The translations under genes were made by a program, and so were the position numbers. The notes under the pieces were generated by a model, which was not told where the DNA came from, did not search any database, and saw only the letters and a program-made list of their open reading frames with translations. This document shows positions 1 to 8,963 of a stretch of DNA of 37,934 nt, piece after piece. Every line of letters starts with the position of its first letter. Position 1 is the first letter of the stretch. The stretch comes from UBA9732 sp963649615 (GTDB lineage Bacteria > Spirochaetota > Spirochaetia > Sphaerochaetales > Sphaerochaetaceae), in contig CAVJIN010000012.1 in assembly GCA_963649615.1 (NCBI GenBank), positions 1-37,934 on the forward strand, in the 5' to 3' direction.

Positions 1-2
1 AA

Positions 3-77
3 ACGGTGAGAACGTCCTAGACGTCCTAGACGGATTGGCAAACACTTGAAACACTTGAAACACTTGAAACGGATTGT
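3..77. repeat. Two short arrays of 9-bp tandem repeats
   Basis: The unit ACGTCCTAG occurs twice (12-29), and the unit ACACTTGAA occurs three times (42-68). Each array is followed at once by the same octamer ACGGATTG (30-37 and 69-76). The period is 9 bp in both. The stretch lies downstream of the last ABC exporter gene and before the window edge. I see no reading frame, hairpin or U-tract terminator in it. It may be a minisatellite-like intergenic block. Confidence 0.8.
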
Positions 78-106
78 GGGTGAAGGGCTTTTGGTGCGGT
101 TCTTAA

Positions 107-1604
107 TTATTCATAGTATTGAGCTTGAGCATGCCAGAGCTGATTGTATTTGCCTTCTGCATTAACAAGAGTATCATGACTTCCTTGTTGGACAATGTGT
201 CCCAAGTCAAACACGATGATTTCGTCACAGAAACGGCAGGAAGAGAGTCTATGGCTAATGTAAAGGGCAGTTTTATTGCCAACTATGCTGTCGAACTTGG
301 AGTAGATTTCAGCTTCAGCTAATGGGTCTAAAGCAGCAGTAGGCTCATCAAGAATGACAAAAGGTGAATCCTTGTATAAAGCTCGAGCAATAGCAATCTT
401 TTGAGCTTCTCCTCCTGAAACCTCTACACCTTCTTCATCCATGTTTTTGTATAAGTAAGTATCTAGCCCATTTGGTAAAGTTTTCAATCTATCTTCAAAA
501 CCAACCTTCTTTAAGCATTCCTCAACTTTTTTAGAATCATAATTTTTACTACAGGCAACGTTTTGTCCCAAAGGGAACGCCAATAGCTGAAAATCTTGAA
601 AAACCACTGAGAATAAATTCATGTATTGAATATAGTTATACTCTCTAATATCGACTCCATCTAGGAGAATAACACCGTCAGTAGGATCATAAAGTCTACA
701 CAAGAGTTTTATGAAAGTAGTCTTTCCGCTTCCATTTTCTCCAACTATTGCAACTTTCTTCCCAACTTTAAACTTAAAACTCACATGCTGTAATGCGTAG
801 GTAGAAGAGCCCGGATATTTAAACGAGACATCTTTAAACTCCACTTCATGCTCTACACTAGAGGCTGAACCAATCTCCAATGAACCCTTCTGCATTGTAT
901 TTGGGGTATCAATTAAAGAGAAGAAAAGATCTAAATAAGGAGCATTTTCAATTAGAGTTCCAATATGCACAACTAGTTCTGAAGCTCCAATAAACAACGC
1001 TGTGCAGGCTCCTACATATTGAGTCACTGAGCCAATACCAAAAGCACCACCCCACGCTTTAGCGCAAACAAAAACGTAGATTACACCAAGCAAAAGTCTT
1101 GAAATGACAGCAGACAAACCGGCAAAAAACCCCATAGGACCTTTTGCAAGTTTTGCAAAGAACCCATTAACACCAAAAACAGAATCAGAACGCATAAAAT
1201 AATTTCTAAAATTTGCTTCCTGCGCATAAATTCTGTTGTCTAACGCTCTATCCTTATCTTCTATCATTCTGTAGTAAAAGGAAAAAACTCTATTTCCAAA
1301 AGTTCCTTCATCATTGCCAGTATTCCAGTAACTCATTGCTTTATTTTCACAAGCAGAGGACACAATGGTCATGAATATCATAAAAACGAACAAGAAAAGA
1401 GAAACAAAAGGATTGTTCAATAAAACAAAGGTAGAATCCAAAACTTTGGAAGTAAACAAAGAAACAGAAAGACTTATACCTCCAACAATCTTAAACAAAC
1501 TTGTAAACAATTTGTCAAAGCAAATAGTTGCTTGATAAATTCCTACACCTCTAAAATTTCTGTTTTGCTGAATTTGTGCATTAAGATCAAAAATCTCCTG
1601 ACTA
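107..1604 (-). CDS. ABC exporter half-transporter, second of a tandem pair (5' end lost in N gap)
   Basis: This is the C-terminal 499 residues of a half-size ABC exporter (transmembrane domain plus nucleotide-binding domain), and it should pump a peptide, lipid or drug outward. The visible part begins inside the transmembrane domain with several hydrophobic helices. The ATPase domain follows, with Walker A GENGSGKTT, Q-loop FQDF, signature VSGGE, Walker B VILDE with its catalytic glutamate, and H-loop SHR, so it should hydrolyse ATP. The gene starts inside the run of N, so its start codon is not visible. It lies directly downstream of a second half-transporter on the same strand, and the two probably form a heterodimer. 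The substrate is unknown. This style of ATPase (a D-loop running into DPLAE) is common in clostridial and spirochaete peptide-type exporters. Confidence 0.9.
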
Positions 1605-2223
1605 NNNNNNNNNNNNNNNNNNNNNNNNNNNNNNNNNNNNNNNNNNNNNNNNNNNNNNNNNNNNNNNNNNNNNNNNNNNNNNNNNNNNNNNNNNNNNNNN
1701 NNNNNNNNNNNNNNNNNNNNNNNNNNNNNNNNNNNNNNNNNNNNNNNNNNNNNNNNNNNNNNNNNNNNNNNNNNNNNNNNNNNNNNNNNNNNNNNNNNNN
1801 NNNNNNNNNNNNNNNNNNNNNNNNNNNNNNNNNNNNNNNNNNNNNNNNNNNNNNNNNNNNNNNNNNNNNNNNNNNNNNNNNNNNNNNNNNNNNNNNNNNN
1901 NNNNNNNNNNNNNNNNNNNNNNNNNNNNNNNNNNNNNNNNNNNNNNNNNNNNNNNNNNNNNNNNNNNNNNNNNNNNNNNNNNNNNNNNNNNNNNNNNNNN
2001 NNNNNNNNNNNNNNNNNNNNNNNNNNNNNNNNNNNNNNNNNNNNNNNNNNNNNNNNNNNNNNNNNNNNNNNNNNNNNNNNNNNNNNNNNNNNNNNNNNNN
2101 NNNNNNNNNNNNNNNNNNNNNNNNNNNNNNNNNNNNNNNNNNNNNNNNNNNNNNNNNNNNNNNNNNNNNNNNNNNNNNNNNNNNNNNNNNNNNNNNNNNN
2201 NNNNNNNNNNNNNNNNNNNNNNN
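1605..2223. other. Assembly gap (run of N)
   Basis: 619 unresolved bases. The missing sequence should hold the end of the first ABC half-transporter (about 85 residues after its signature motif) and the start of the second (about 115-120 residues before the first visible one). Together these need roughly 610 bases, so the gap size fits two adjacent genes with almost no spacer. Confidence 0.95.
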
Positions 2224-3779
2224 AAAATTGGGCCATCCTTGTACAAAGCCCTTGCCAACATAAGACGTTGCATTTGCCCACCAGAAAGCTCAACTCCATC
2301 CGAGAAAATCTGCCGTCCAACAGGAGTCTCAAGCCCCTTTGGCAACTCATGAACCTTCTGTTTTAACGAGGCCTTTTCAATACAACGCTCCACTTTCTTT
2401 TCATCTATATCCACAAAAGTTTGTGCCACATTTTCCTTTATCCCGATATCCAAAACCGAAAAATCTTGGAAAACAGCACTAAAAAGTTTGTAATAATCGC
2501 TTCTATTAAATTTTCTTATATCGTCACCATTAAGAAGAACTCGTCCTTCAGTTGGATCTAATAGACCACAAATAAGTTTCACAAGCGTTGTTTTGCCAGC
2601 CCCATTTAAACCAACAACGGCGAGCTTTTCACTTGGAGCAATAGTTAGGTTGATATGATTGAGAATGTCTGTTTGTGCCCCGGGATACCTATAAGAGACA
2701 TCTTCAAGTTTAATCTCATATTTCTTGTTATGGTCAGGACTAAGTTCCTTTCCATCATCAAATTTAAAAGGCTCGGGCCATTCAAGAAATTCTCTTATGA
2801 TTGAAATATCAAGACTTTGCTTATGTAACGTAGACAATCCATCAAGAATCAGCGTCATCCACTGAGAAAATCCTGTTAAAACATTGAAATACAGCAAAAA
2901 TTGAGAAGCCGGCAGACCTTGCTCTAAGGTGATTTTTATCAAACAATAATAGGCAATAGCATTTCTCAAGAAAGTCATTACAAGATCAATAACATTAGCC
3001 CAGAAATAAATAAACTCTTGTTTGCAAAGAACAGCATCATAAGCTCTTTTTGCACAGCCATATAAATCATCAATCCAAGCCTTTAGTCCAAAAATTCTTA
3101 TGTCCTTGGAGAATTGTCTGTCAGTTGCAACATTGCCCAAATACATCATTTGCTTTACAGGAACATTGAGTTCTTCTCTGTGAGTATAACCCCACTCGTT
3201 AATTTTTTTACTTGTAAAATAGCTGATTAAAGTTGTTGAAAGAACCAAAAACACAATCCAGAAATTTAAACTGGATAGAAGAAATAAATAAACTATAAAA
3301 CCTATCACGTTAGCAAGAATTTGTTCTAACGTGGTCCAAATAGCCTCGGAAGCTTCAGAGTTGCCTTCACATGCTGCCATTGCCTTAACTCTTAAAGTTT
3401 CAAAATTTGGATTCAAAGTATTTGGATAGGAGGTGTTAGTGTTTTTGGCTCCCAGCATAGAGATAATTTTCGTGCGAATAGATATTCGTCCAAATAAAGT
3501 ATTTTCATTAATATATGCCTTAAAAGCACTTAAAAGTGCCAAAATTCCAATAAACATGGAAATATAGGCCATCAAATTAGAGAAAGAAACTTTTTGCTCA
3601 AGTTTAGAAAGAATCACAGGAGATGCCAAAACTTCTACAATTCCAATGGAAGCTGTAAGAACAGCCATAAGAATACAGAGCCAAAAAACACTCTTACAAA
3701 ACCTGAAAGAGAGTTTGAACATAAAGGCAGAATTTTGCCACATATTGTACTTTGGTTTAGCTCTTTTTTCCTGCATCAT
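2224..3779 (-). CDS. ABC exporter half-transporter, first of a tandem pair (3' end lost in N gap)
   Basis: This is the N-terminal 518 residues of a half-size ABC exporter. A transmembrane domain of about 330 residues is followed by an ATPase domain with Walker A GLNGAGKTT, Q-loop FQDF and signature LSGGQ. The Walker B segment, catalytic glutamate and H-loop fall in the N gap and cannot be checked. The start is ATG ATG at 3779/3776, preceded by a GAGAGGGG ribosome-binding site. The gene lies 79 bp downstream of the M16 peptidase gene, beyond a strong terminator hairpin. It therefore probably uses its own promoter or terminator read-through. It pairs with the next half-transporter as a likely heterodimeric exporter. 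The substrate is unknown. Confidence 0.9.
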
Positions 3780-3799
3780 CCATCCCCTCTCGTGTTGTT

Positions 3800-3837
3800 A
3801 AAAAATAGGGTGTTGCACAGAAAACAATGCAACACCC
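3800..3837 (-). terminator. Rho-independent terminator of the M16 peptidase gene
   Basis: The arms GGGTGTTGCA (3808-3817) and TGCAACACCC (3828-3837) form a perfect 10-bp stem with a 10-nt loop. In the minus-strand direction the stem is followed by TATTTTTT. It begins 21 bp after the peptidase stop codon and ends 20 bp before the ABC exporter start. Confidence 0.9.
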
Positions 3838-3858
3838 TTAAAACCCTCGCTAAACTAC

Positions 3859-6800
3859 TTATTCAGCATCAAAAGCCATGATGAGACCAGCAAGCTGAGC
3901 TCTTGTCATTGTTCCCATTGGGTCTAAGAGACCATCAACGGTGTCAATGAATTCGTACTCTAGGCCAAAACCAATAAGGCCTTCATAGCCTTCTGGAATC
4001 TGGTCTGCATCTGGATACTCACCCTGAAGGTCAACAAAGTCAACAGGAATACCTACTGCCTGACAGAAGTAGTAGGTGTAAAGCAGAACTTCTAATCTTG
4101 AAAGTTCTGTGTCGGCTGGATCTGCAGGGATGATTCCATACTGAGAAAGGAAGGAAATTGCAGTTTCTGGGTCTCTGCCACCACCAATTTCCATATAGAA
4201 GAAGGCAGCAAGATCGCCCAAAGTTGCACTTTCGTTTACACCAAAGCTAGAACCGGAGACTGTTGTCATAAAGCCATTTTCAAAAGCATAACGAACAGCG
4301 TCATAATAAGCATCACCTTCAGAGATGTCAGAGAGGACAACACTTGAAGAATCCTGAACTCCAAATGGGTTGAGAATCTCTTCATACATGTCTGAATACT
4401 TGGAAATAGCAGAAGCACTACCAGAGGTTGCATAAATACCATTTTCAACAAGAGCTGCATATGCTGAAGCATAGTCTGAAACCTTTTCTGCAGTAATGCT
4501 CTTAAGCTGTTCCATGTACTCTACTTTCTTTTCCTGTGGAATGTTAGAAATATAGTTCAGAATTGCATTTAGAGCACCAGAAAGCTCTCCGGTTGGAGTT
4601 GCATAACTTGAGTAGCTTGAAAGGATATAACCATCAAGAGTTTCTTGATCAAGAGAATCAAGGCTTTCCATGAAGGCTGGAAGCTGAGCATAAACCTCAA
4701 AGGTCTCCATAATGTTTGGATCCCTATAAGTATAAAGATAAATACCTGCATCAGCTGCAGCTGTGTATGCACCATAGACTCCGTATTGATCTCTGAGCAT
4801 TGGGAGTAAGTAGTTATCGTTAATCAAGCTAGAAATTGCATCAAGGTCCGCTGTGTATTCTTCAAGGCCCATGTTCTCATAAGAAGCAAACATGAAGTTG
4901 AAGTTTACATTGCTATCAACAATCAAAGCCAAAGATTCGCCCATTGCATCAAACTCGTACTCTTGAGTTGGAACCTCATAGTAATCAAGTTTTGCAATAA
5001 AGGCATCTGCAACAGCCTTATGATTCTCGTTGCTCTCTTTGCTTCCTGCAAAAGCGGAAATTGCTTTGTAGGAATTAGCAAGATTCTGTTGAATGTACTG
5101 CAAACCAGCAATTACAACTTCTGGGTTTTCTTCAAGAGCCTGAGAGACAGCATCCAAGAAGTTGTAGTAATCAAGGTAATTCAAATATGAATAGTAAGCT
5201 AAACTATCATCTGCTGTAGCCAACATCTTATAGATGATTACATTGTAACTTGCGCTGTTGATTGTAGATTTCAAAGACTGTTTTAAGTTTGAAACGGTAT
5301 CAGTAACACGCTGAACATCAAACTGGCTGTCAAAGAGAATCTCTCCAACTACGTCATAAGCCTTTTCCATATCTTCATCTAGTGCAATGAAACTAATTCT
5401 GATGAACGGATAATATTCATTGGCCTCCTCGTTATCTACAAGAGAAGACTTTATGGTGATGTTGTATAGATAACGGTTAATCAAAGTTGAAAGCTGAGTT
5501 CTGGTGTGTTCTGTAGTATCCAAATCACCAAGAAGGTCAATATAAAGCTTAAAGAAATGAAGCATGTCCTTCTCAATCCAGTCAGCATTCAACATTAAAG
5601 TTGCATAACCAATGCCATCTGTATCACATTCTGCAAAGATTCTTCTTATTCCGTCTTCACCAGTTTCATCTGTGATGTCGTAGACTCTGTATTCTTCAGG
5701 AAGGCTTTCAACTGTAACAGCCTGAAGCTGTTTTACATATTCTGCTGTTTTGTCTTCAGACTCCTCTTCTTCTGCAGGAGAAGCAATTGCAGCAAGCTCT
5801 TCTTCTGACATAGAAGCCTTGATTTCAGCAAGCTTTTCCTTAAGAGCAGCATCTTTCTCTTCCTTTAGACCAGCAACAGCCTTTGTTGTTGCTAAAGCAG
5901 TTCTATTGTTCTCAAGAACATATTTCTTAAGAGCATCAAGGAAGGTTCCATCCTGAGCATAAGTACTGAAATTATCAATAGAGTCAATGTAATTCATGTA
6001 TCCATAAAGATTTCCCATGCCTGCCCAATAGTAGAGAATGTTAGGAATTGTACTAATTCCAATTTCGCTATCTTCTGTGGTAAGCATGATAGAAAGCTTA
6101 AAGGAGGCAATGATTGCATCAACTGCATCCTGATCAAAGCCGTTTTCATAAATATAAATCAAAGAATCATCAACAGTCTGCTTGAAAAGCTCTGCATCTT
6201 CTTCATTGATGTTATTTGCATAGAAGTAAAGAATCTCTTCTGGACCAGAAAAATCAATGTAGCAACCAAATGAGCCGTATGGAATAGTTGTCTTTAAATT
6301 CTCCATCAAAACGGAACTGGAATCTCCAATTAACGTTGAAAGAAGGTCAACAACAGCAAGCTCTTCTTCTGTGAGGTTTCCTAAAACGTAGCCATAATAG
6401 ACCGTTGCAGACTTACTCGTATCAGAGGAAGCTTCTACTGCATACTCATAGGTAGCTGAAACAGGTTCTGTGATAGGTGTGTAACCAGAATCAACAAAAC
6501 CAAACTCTGTCCTCTCATATTCAGAGAAATAACCATCTAACAGCTCCAAGAAGGAATCAATATTTTCAATCTTTCCATAGATACAGGTTACTGAATTTGA
6601 TGGTGTGTAATATTCCTCGTGATACTCAACCAAATCCTCCCATGTCATCTCTGGGATGTGGTCTGGATTTCCACCACTGCTGTTGCCTGCAATACTACCT
6701 GGGAAGATGGTGTTTTTGAAATTGTATGATGCAGCCGATTCCCTTGTATAGGATCCTAGCATCTCACTATACACTGTTCCTTCAATTGTGAGATTACCAT

Positions 6801-7350
6801 CTTCATCAAAGCTGTATCTCCAGGCTTCTTCATCAAAAATAGACTTGTCTGTAACAACCATCGGGTTAAAACAGCTGTCTGTGTAGAAATCGGCATACTT
6901 GAGTAGCTGATCTTCTGATAAAGATGCAATTGGGTAGGTGGTCATGAAGCTATAGGTGCTAGCGTTCATATAAGTGTTGTATGTCTGGAAACTCAGGTTG
7001 AAGAATAGAGTTTTTGAAGGATATTTCTCTGAACCGTCAAGCGTTGAGTGTTCAAAAACATGTGGAACTCCTGTGTCAGTCTCAGCTGGGGTTTTAAATC
7101 CAATTTCAAAAACTCTGTTTGTATCTTCATTTGAGAGGTACAAGACTTGTGCACCAGTTTTAATGTGTTCGTAAAGAATTGTGTCACATCCAATGAGGTC
7201 AAAACGACCAACATCTTTAACAACAAAACCATTAACAACATCGCCAACTGCTGGTAATGTTGACTGTGCTGTATTGCGCTCAACAACTGCTTCTGCATAT
7301 AGAGAAAAAATTGTGAGCAAGCAAAAGAGAACGGTAAGTATTTTTTTCAT
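3859..7350 (-). CDS. Secreted M16C-family metallopeptidase with C-terminal SLH-like repeats
   Basis: This 1163-residue protein belongs to the M16C (presequence protease/Cym1-like) zinc peptidases, which degrade peptides inside a closed chamber. A signal peptide ends near LYA/EA (residue 19). The inverted zinc motif is H97-VF-E100-H101 in a GVPHVFEHSTLDG context. The third ligand is probably E196 (VYSEM), 95 residues further on, the spacing expected for M16C. The four-domain M16C body runs to about residue 1000. The last 160 residues (about 1004-1163) read as three S-layer-homology-like repeats; the final one contains MTRAQLAGLI. The SLH part would tether the enzyme to the cell wall or envelope. 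The start is supported by an AAGGAAGGAG site. The gene appears monocistronic, with its own promoter and terminator. Peptidase class is firm, the SLH call is good, and the natural substrate is unknown. Confidence 0.9.
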   Translation of the reverse strand: MKKILTVLFCLLTIFSLYAEAVVERNTAQSTLPAVGDVVNGFVVKDVGRFDLIGCDTILYEHIKTGAQVLYLSNEDTNRVFEIGFKTPAETDTGVPHVFEHSTLDGSEKYPSKTLFFNLSFQTYNTYMNASTYSFMTTYPIASLSEDQLLKYADFYTDSCFNPMVVTDKSIFDEEAWRYSFDEDGNLTIEGTVYSEMLGSYTRESAASYNFKNTIFPGSIAGNSSGGNPDHIPEMTWEDLVEYHEEYYTPSNSVTCIYGKIENIDSFLELLDGYFSEYERTEFGFVDSGYTPITEPVSATYEYAVEASSDTSKSATVYYGYVLGNLTEEELAVVDLLSTLIGDSSSVLMENLKTTIPYGSFGCYIDFSGPEEILYFYANNINEEDAELFKQTVDDSLIYIYENGFDQDAVDAIIASFKLSIMLTTEDSEIGISTIPNILYYWAGMGNLYGYMNYIDSIDNFSTYAQDGTFLDALKKYVLENNRTALATTKAVAGLKEEKDAALKEKLAEIKASMSEEELAAIASPAEEEESEDKTAEYVKQLQAVTVESLPEEYRVYDITDETGEDGIRRIFAECDTDGIGYATLMLNADWIEKDMLHFFKLYIDLLGDLDTTEHTRTQLSTLINRYLYNITIKSSLVDNEEANEYYPFIRISFIALDEDMEKAYDVVGEILFDSQFDVQRVTDTVSNLKQSLKSTINSASYNVIIYKMLATADDSLAYYSYLNYLDYYNFLDAVSQALEENPEVVIAGLQYIQQNLANSYKAISAFAGSKESNENHKAVADAFIAKLDYYEVPTQEYEFDAMGESLALIVDSNVNFNFMFASYENMGLEEYTADLDAISSLINDNYLLPMLRDQYGVYGAYTAAADAGIYLYTYRDPNIMETFEVYAQLPAFMESLDSLDQETLDGYILSSYSSYATPTGELSGALNAILNYISNIPQEKKVEYMEQLKSITAEKVSDYASAYAALVENGIYATSGSASAISKYSDMYEEILNPFGVQDSSSVVLSDISEGDAYYDAVRYAFENGFMTTVSGSSFGVNESATLGDLAAFFYMEIGGGRDPETAISFLSQYGIIPADPADTELSRLEVLLYTYYFCQAVGIPVDFVDLQGEYPDADQIPEGYEGLIGFGLEYEFIDTVDGLLDPMGTMTRAQLAGLIMAFDAE

Positions 7351-7384
7351 TCCATGCTCCTTCCTTCAAAGTGTGATTGAGGTC

Positions 7385-7413
7385 ATTATATGAACAAATG
7401 AATATTTATTCCA
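7385..7413 (-). promoter_or_regulatory. Candidate promoter for the M16 peptidase gene
   Basis: On the minus strand a perfect -10 TATAAT (7385-7390) lies 17 bp from a weak -35 TGGAAT (7408-7413). The predicted leader to the ATG at 7350 is about 28 nt and contains the ribosome-binding site. Confidence 0.55.
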
Positions 7414-7438
7414 TAATCTTCCGGTATATTCCGTTCTT

Positions 7439-7452
7439 ATGAAAAATTTCAT
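7439..7452. promoter_or_regulatory. 14-bp palindrome between divergent promoters (possible operator)
   Basis: ATGAAA-AA-TTTCAT is a perfect 6-2-6 inverted repeat. It sits between the candidate promoters of the M16 peptidase and of the ABC importer, just upstream of the latter's -35. A role as a regulator site is inference. Confidence 0.35.
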
Positions 7453-7458
7453 TTTTTA

Positions 7459-7487
7459 TTTCCAATATGCCATTTTCATTGTAAAAT
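7459..7487 (+). promoter_or_regulatory. Candidate promoter of the ABC importer operon
   Basis: A -35 TTTCCA (7459-7464), a 17-bp spacer and a -10 TAAAAT (7482-7487) match a housekeeping promoter moderately well. A second TAAAAT occurs at 7493-7498. The ribosome-binding site AAAGGGGG follows before the ATG at 7521. Confidence 0.5.
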
Positions 7488-7520
7488 ATGTGTAAAATTT
7501 AAAAAGGGGGAAAACAAAAA

Positions 7521-8849
7521 ATGAAAAAATTTGTTCTCTTATTCGTTGTTCTTTGTCTAACCTTCTCACTATTCGCTGGTGGTGCACAAGAAGCTAAGAC
7601 AGAAGAGCTCTCTGCTGTAGAGCAGATTATTAAGCAGGCTGAGACAATGTCTCTAGAAGAACTTGCAAAAAAAGCTATTGAAGAGTCTAAGGGTGCAACC
7701 TTCTATGGTGTTGGAAACTCATCTCGTGGTAAATCAGCCCTTCCTCTTTTCGTTACTTACCTTCAGTCTATTGATCCTAGCTACACTCTCAATTTTGAGT
7801 GGCAGCAGCCAAAAGAAAACTCAATTTTTGAGATGCTCTCATCAGATAGCCAGAAGGCTGTTGGAACTTTTGCAATGACATTGATTCAGGATGGAAACCA
7901 GATTGAAAGCAAGATGGTCCAAACTGGAATTCTTGACACCTTCATTCCTCTTGATTGGGCAAAAGCAAACAACACAACCGCTGATGCTGTTGATGGATAT
8001 CTTCCACTTCAGACTCTCAACAAAATTTTCATGTACAACTGCACAGGTTCAAAAACTTATGACAACTGCTGGGATTTCGTAATGCCAGGTGAACATGGTT
8101 TGTTCATGGATATTGACTCAGAGCCAGTTGGAAGAAACTTCCTTTATACTCTTACCGCAGACAAGTATGCAGCTGTCATGAAAGAAGCTTTCAATGCTCT
8201 TTCAGCAGAAGAGAAAGCTGTTCTTCAGCCAACAGTTGATGCAATGGTTGCTACAGCAAAAGAACTGGGTCTTGGCGCAGATGCTAACTACTCCCTTGCT
8301 TGGATTAAACTTTGGATGGAGAGCTACAACAAGCAGACAGACGATGGTCCTATTTGCAACACTCTCGTAACCAATTCAGCAACAGACCAGTTTGGTCTCA
8401 TTGTTTACTCAAAGCTTAGAAGCGTTCAGGAATCTGACTCTGTTTCTAAGAACAACATCAAAGTTGCAGCATATCAGGATGGCTACACAGGTATTGGTGG
8501 TTATGGATATTGCCACTACTTGTTCGTAACAGACAACTCTCCACTTCCTTGGACAGCTTGTGCTTTCATTGCTTACATGACCTGTACTCAAGACGGTTTC
8601 AGCGCTTGGGGTAAGGACATTGGTGGATACTCAAGCAACCCAGTTGTTGCAGCAGAAAACGAGGAAGTCTATCACCACTCAAAGGGTGGCGAAGTTGATG
8701 GAGTTCTTGTTTATCCTTCAAACAATGACCGTGGTCTCACATGGTGGCTTGATGATGGACATCTTGTTGTTGAGGATCCAGAGTATTGCGCATCTGTTGC
8801 TTTCTCTGTTGGTTCTTGGATTGATTCTCTCAAGAGATACAACAACTAG
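7521..8849 (+). CDS. Periplasmic solute-binding protein of an ABC importer
   Basis: This 442-residue protein has a classical signal peptide with cleavage expected after LFA, leaving GGAQE at the mature N-terminus, a pattern typical of spirochaete binding proteins. There is no lipobox, so it should be free in the periplasm. The mature part looks like a type 2 periplasmic binding protein of the broad iron/polyamine/thiamine class (AfuA-like), but I cannot assign a ligand. It contains an unusual number of cysteines for a binding protein, which could form disulphides. The start has a strong AAAGGGGG site. It is the first gene of an operon with a fused permease and an ATPase, which supports the role. 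A very stable hairpin follows the stop codon and may raise its expression over the downstream genes. Confidence 0.8.
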   Translation: MKKFVLLFVVLCLTFSLFAGGAQEAKTEELSAVEQIIKQAETMSLEELAKKAIEESKGATFYGVGNSSRGKSALPLFVTYLQSIDPSYTLNFEWQQPKENSIFEMLSSDSQKAVGTFAMTLIQDGNQIESKMVQTGILDTFIPLDWAKANNTTADAVDGYLPLQTLNKIFMYNCTGSKTYDNCWDFVMPGEHGLFMDIDSEPVGRNFLYTLTADKYAAVMKEAFNALSAEEKAVLQPTVDAMVATAKELGLGADANYSLAWIKLWMESYNKQTDDGPICNTLVTNSATDQFGLIVYSKLRSVQESDSVSKNNIKVAAYQDGYTGIGGYGYCHYLFVTDNSPLPWTACAFIAYMTCTQDGFSAWGKDIGGYSSNPVVAAENEEVYHHSKGGEVDGVLVYPSNNDRGLTWWLDDGHLVVEDPEYCASVAFSVGSWIDSLKRYNN

Positions 8850-8887
8850 TCGTTTTAATTTATTAATTGGTGCCTAGCACTATTACT

Positions 8888-8909
8888 GCCCCGGGGGAAA
8901 CCCTGGGGC
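8888..8909 (+). promoter_or_regulatory. Very stable intercistronic hairpin after the binding-protein gene
   Basis: GCCCCGGGG (8888-8896) pairs with CCCTGGGGC (8901-8909) as nine pairs, one of them G-U, closed by a GAAA tetraloop. No U-tract follows. It is more likely an mRNA-protecting or attenuating stem-loop than a full terminator, because the permease gene follows in the same direction. Confidence 0.7.
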
Positions 8910-8921
8910 TCGATATATTAG

Positions 8922-8938
8922 AGGTTTTTGCAAAACCT
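8922..8938. repeat. 17-bp palindromic element, copy 1
   Basis: AGGTTTTTGCAAAACCT has 7-bp arms and a 3-nt centre. A copy with a single difference lies at 27750-27766, also between a secreted-protein gene and its downstream neighbour. Confidence 0.5.
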
Positions 8939-8963
8939 GCAAAAGCTTATAGGAAACTTTTAT

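Noticed and set aside
107..2350. One continuous 747-codon frame across the N gap
   Set aside because: The frame runs through unresolved bases only because N breaks no codon. The residues on each side belong to different half-transporters, and 2224-2350 is coding in another frame.
7993..8849. Several 60-85-codon frames inside the binding-protein gene
   Set aside because: They are alternate-frame shadows without ribosome sites; the main frame has a signal peptide and operon support.
8928..8963. Upstream TTG start for the fused permease
   Set aside because: It would add 12 residues encoded by the palindrome with poorly spaced ribosome site; ATG 8964 has AGGAAA at 7 nt.
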